This document shows, piece after piece, positions 17,444 to 20,000 of a DNA stretch of 20,000 nucleotides. A program made the position numbers and the translations under genes. Below the pieces are notes generated by a model. It was not told the origin of the DNA. It did no database searches and worked only from the letters and a program-made list of their open reading frames with translations. The stretch comes from Cryptococcus deneoformans JEC21 (Eukaryota; Basidiomycota; Tremellomycetes; Tremellales; Cryptococcaceae): assembly GCF_000091045.1 (NCBI RefSeq), contig NC_006686.1, positions 292,501 to 312,500 of the forward strand, written 5' to 3'. Numbering within the stretch: the first letter of the stretch is position 1; every line of letters begins with the position of its first letter.

Positions 17444-18817
17444 ATGAGCGACGAGGGATATACCAACCCATTGCCTTCTTACAAGCGACCGTCCCTAGCC
17501 GACATCTGGGCTTCCATTTCACTCCGCTGCCTTGTTGATCGTCCATACGTCCCTTCTCTTGAACGTATCCCCGAAACGCAGAGGGCCAACTTCAAATTCC
17601 CCGTATTGTCTCCACATCCGAGGGCAATGTGGTTAGGCCACGCGAGTGTATTCTTGCAGCTCCCACGAGCGGATGGGGACGTGTTGAAAGAGCCGATAGG
17701 CGTGCTTTTCGACCCCATCTTTTCAAAGAGATGTTCGCCAGTGTCGTGGATGGGGCCGAAACGTCGTCTGGGCGTCCCTTGCCAGGTGAAGGATCTGCCC
17801 AAAGTCCATGCTGTGGTTATATCCCGTGATCATTGTGAGTTATCGCTTCTGGTCGCCTTTTTGTCGGCGTAGATGATAGGGATCCTGATGTGTGAGCAGA
17901 TGATCATCTAGATAAGAAGACAATCAAAGACATTGAGATGTTTCATAACGCCGTCATATACTATGTGCCGAAAGGGGTCAAGGCAATCTTGGTCAAATTC
18001 GGTGTCTCTGTTTGTAGAGTGAACGAGATGGGCTGGTGGGACGAAAAGCTGTTTGAAGAGGAGAGCGTAGGGTCTAAAGATTCTTTTTCCATCTTGTGCG
18101 CCAAAGTTGGTCAAGTAGACAACTTCTCCGAGACAGGTTTATTGGAAAAGGGCTCGATGGAAAACATCGACGTGATGACGGTTGCTTCCTCCATCAGCCC
18201 CCACCACCTGCGTGTTATTTGTACCCCGGCTCTGCACAATTCCGGAAGATCATTGTGTCAGATGGACAAGACATTGTGGGCCACATGGTATTTGGAGTAC
18301 ACCTTGCCGAACAGATCGCTTTGGAGATGTTTCTTCGGTGGAGATACTGGTTACCAAGCACAACCCAATGGGCCTGTTTGTCCCATTTTCAAAGGTGCGT
18401 ACAGTGCAAGGGAGTGCAGTATGCAGTGTGACAGGCCGCAAGCTGACGAAGCGATGAACAGAGATTGCGCAGCGGTACGGCCCACCCGACTTGGCGCTTC
18501 TTCCCATCGCACAAGGCTCGGTCCTCCCATATCACTCGTCCATTCTTCCACTCACCTTTGGCGTTTCGCGCCTCGTTTCGGCAGTGCGTTGTAGCCCATC
18601 CCATGCCATCCAGGTGCATAAAGATATGGGGGCACGTAACTCGATGCCGATCCACTGGGGCACGTGGACAACAGAGGACGGGGCGAGGACCATCGCGGGC
18701 GAGTTGCGAGTAGGCTGTAAAAGGGAGGATGTTCGCCTGAGATGGGGGTCGTTTGGAAAGGACGGCTTTGGGGTGGGCGATGCCGGGGTGTGGCTGGAAG
18801 TGGCGGGCGCAGCGTAG
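17444..18817 (+). CDS. NAPE-PLD/Fmp30-type metallo-beta-lactamase-fold phospholipase with two altered active-site His
   Basis: Exons: 17444-17834, 17900-18394, 18462-18817; 413 aa. The family hydrolyses N-acylphosphatidylethanolamines to N-acylethanolamines and phosphatidic acid, using two zinc ions. Family blocks in order: MWLGHASVFL, LFDPIFSKRCSPVSWMGPKR, DLPKVHAVVISRDHYDHLD, CTPALHNSGR, FFGGDTGY, EIAQRYGPPDLALLPI and NSMPIHWGTW. Conserved metal residues are His130, Asp132, His133, His243, Asp279 and His360. The first His of the HxHxDH motif is Arg128 (CGT at 17825-17827), and the His of the HxxPxxA block is Arg338 (CGT at 18587-18589). By my alignment these correspond to human His185 and His321. 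Everything else, including all splice phases, is intact, so this is not an obvious pseudogene, but catalysis may be weak, changed or absent. I saw no clear membrane helix or mitochondrial signal. Confidence 0.9.
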
Positions 18818-18961
18818 ACCCCCTAATGTATGTTGAGTGGCTGACCTACACGCGCACGGACGTTCGTTGGGAACAAACAGCGGAAGGCACCGATTGCTCG
18901 ATTACGAGTACTCTGTTAGCCGGCTGCCGGTTTATTAACGGGCGTCGGCCAGCGAGAAGCG

Positions 18962-18967
18962 AATAAA
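18962..18967 (+). terminator. Candidate poly(A) signal AATAAA for the NAPE-PLD-like gene
   Basis: AATAAA, overlapping a second A/T-rich copy, lies 145 nt after the stop. It could instead act as an A/T-rich promoter element for the next gene, which starts at 19088. Confidence 0.25.
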
Positions 18968-19087
18968 TAAAAAGTGTACTATTTTAGTGCGCCCTGTTTG
19001 TCTTTTCCACTGCCGAGAATCGCCCTCACATGGACAGCGGCCCCCTTCCCTTGCGCCCGCCCGCCCCTCCCCCTAGTCCAAGCTGCG

Positions 19088-20000
19088 ATGCCCTCCCCGG
19101 GCACAACAGGGGCGCACTCCCCCGCGCCCACGCCCCACCCCCTCGCAGACAGCCCCCCGCCCAGCTCCGTCTCCACCTATCCACCACACCCCCACGACTC
19201 GGCCTCCCTTCTACGCGCCGCCCGGGCGTCCGAGGACTCACAGTCTCCCGCTTCCTCAACGAACCATGCTAGGGACACGGACAGAGCAGGAAAGCAACGG
19301 GCAGAAGGCTCGGTCGCTCGAGACGCAGCGGTCGCGCAAAATGGGAAGGCAAAGGAGGCGGCCGCATTGGCAAAGTGGAGAGTCAGTCGCGATCGTGACC
19401 CACATGTCGTCTAGTGCTAACAAATGCTTGTGCAGAGTTGGGCTATCGAACATTCCGTACATGCTCCGCCGCTCAACGCCTCGACTTTAAGATCGGGAAG
19501 GTCAAGTCCACGCGGGCAAAAGATTCCTCTCGTTGCCCTCAACACTTTTGCCTTGAGAACCCAACAACCACTGGACGACCTCCAGAGAACACACTCGCCG
19601 AGTAACAGCCACTTTCTATACCCTCCGTCCGACGCCGAGGGATCTGCGTCTTCGCCTGTCACATCTCTCAGGGTCGCGTCTCCAAATGTCACTGCCTCGC
19701 CAATGCCGTCCTCACGATTCGATCCATTAGAAAATGAAGTCTACAACACAGATTCTGTCCTTGCATTGCACGACGTTGAGCTTGCTGTTGATGAAGAAAT
19801 ACTGGAACGTACAAAGCGTGTGCAGGCAGCCCTACCTCGTTATGCGTCAAATCGACCAAGATTATATGAGACGCCAAATCCATTCGTTGGCATCGCCCAT
19901 CGACTAGGCTCACGGCGAGTGCGACCAATCGCACTAGAACTCATACAAGCACTGGGCCATCTGGTGGATGCCGTATGGCTAACTACTTACCCTGATCGTC
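19088..20000 (+). CDS. Unrecognised protein, N-terminal part only (runs off the window)
   Basis: Exons 19088-19381 and 19436 to at least 20000; the 54-nt intron is phase 0 and the frame is open to the window edge, giving 286 codons so far. The start is the first ATG in this frame after a stop-free but ATG-less stretch. Residues 1-98 are Pro/Ser-rich and then Ala/Arg/Lys-rich (AKEAAALAKWR), encoded by very C-rich DNA. The next about 120 residues remain Ser/Pro-rich. From about residue 205 the protein looks folded: acidic helix-like ALHDVELAVDEEILERTKRV, then ETPNPFVGIAHRLGSRRVRP and a hydrophobic ALELIQALGHLVDAVWLTT at the edge. The last segment could begin a membrane or helical domain. I do not recognise the family, and the decisive part lies outside the window. 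Confidence 0.7.

Noticed and set aside
18096..18655. Several overlapping open frames on both strands
   Set aside because: All are shadows of the conserved exons 2 and 3 of the NAPE-PLD-like gene.

Overview
The window reads as a gene-dense basidiomycete yeast chromosome, most like a Cryptococcus-type tremellomycete. Nine protein-coding genes are supported, mostly rich in short introns (46-98 nt) with GT-AG ends and CTNAC-like branch points. I placed about 53 introns by joining conserved protein blocks in frame. I saw no tRNA, rRNA, CRISPR array, transposon or viral remnant. Organism assignment is inference from gene structure, not a database match.

Layout. 283-2582 (+): aromatic-L-amino-acid decarboxylase, 14 exons. 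2583-4185: mostly gene-poor, with one weak unrecognised two-exon candidate at 3255-3663 (-). 4186-4957 (-): small two-TM protein resembling Apq12. It shares a 218-bp head-to-head promoter with 5176-6377 (+), an ALKBH6-type 2-oxoglutarate/Fe(II) dioxygenase. 6456-7289 (-): protein with a probable N-terminal DUF5745/CEP95-like domain. 7677-10218 (-): CTP:phosphatidate cytidylyltransferase (CDS1). After a 1.6-kb divergent spacer, 11807-14239 (+): MON1, a Rab7 GEF subunit. 14726-15640 (+): PP28/PDAP1-type casein-kinase substrate. 15777-16655 (-): ElaA-like GNAT acetyltransferase. 17444-18817 (+): NAPE-PLD/Fmp30-type metallo-beta-lactamase-fold phospholipase. 19088 to the window end (+): unrecognised, partial protein.

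The genes do not form a pathway cluster. Two touch phospholipid metabolism (CDS1 and the NAPE-PLD-like gene) and two concern endomembranes or the nuclear envelope (MON1, Apq12-like). This looks like ordinary eukaryotic gene order rather than an accessory island.

Most notable observations: (1) the NAPE-PLD-like protein has Arg where two metal or active-site His residues are expected, both as CGT codons; (2) two firm and one possible GC-AG introns all carry the donor GCAGGT, so a normal GT lies 4 nt downstream; (3) 14-nt internal microexons occur in two genes; (4) a TAG/CAG tandem acceptor occurs in MON1; (5) an unrecognised spliced reading frame lies in the 1.6-kb gap after the decarboxylase.
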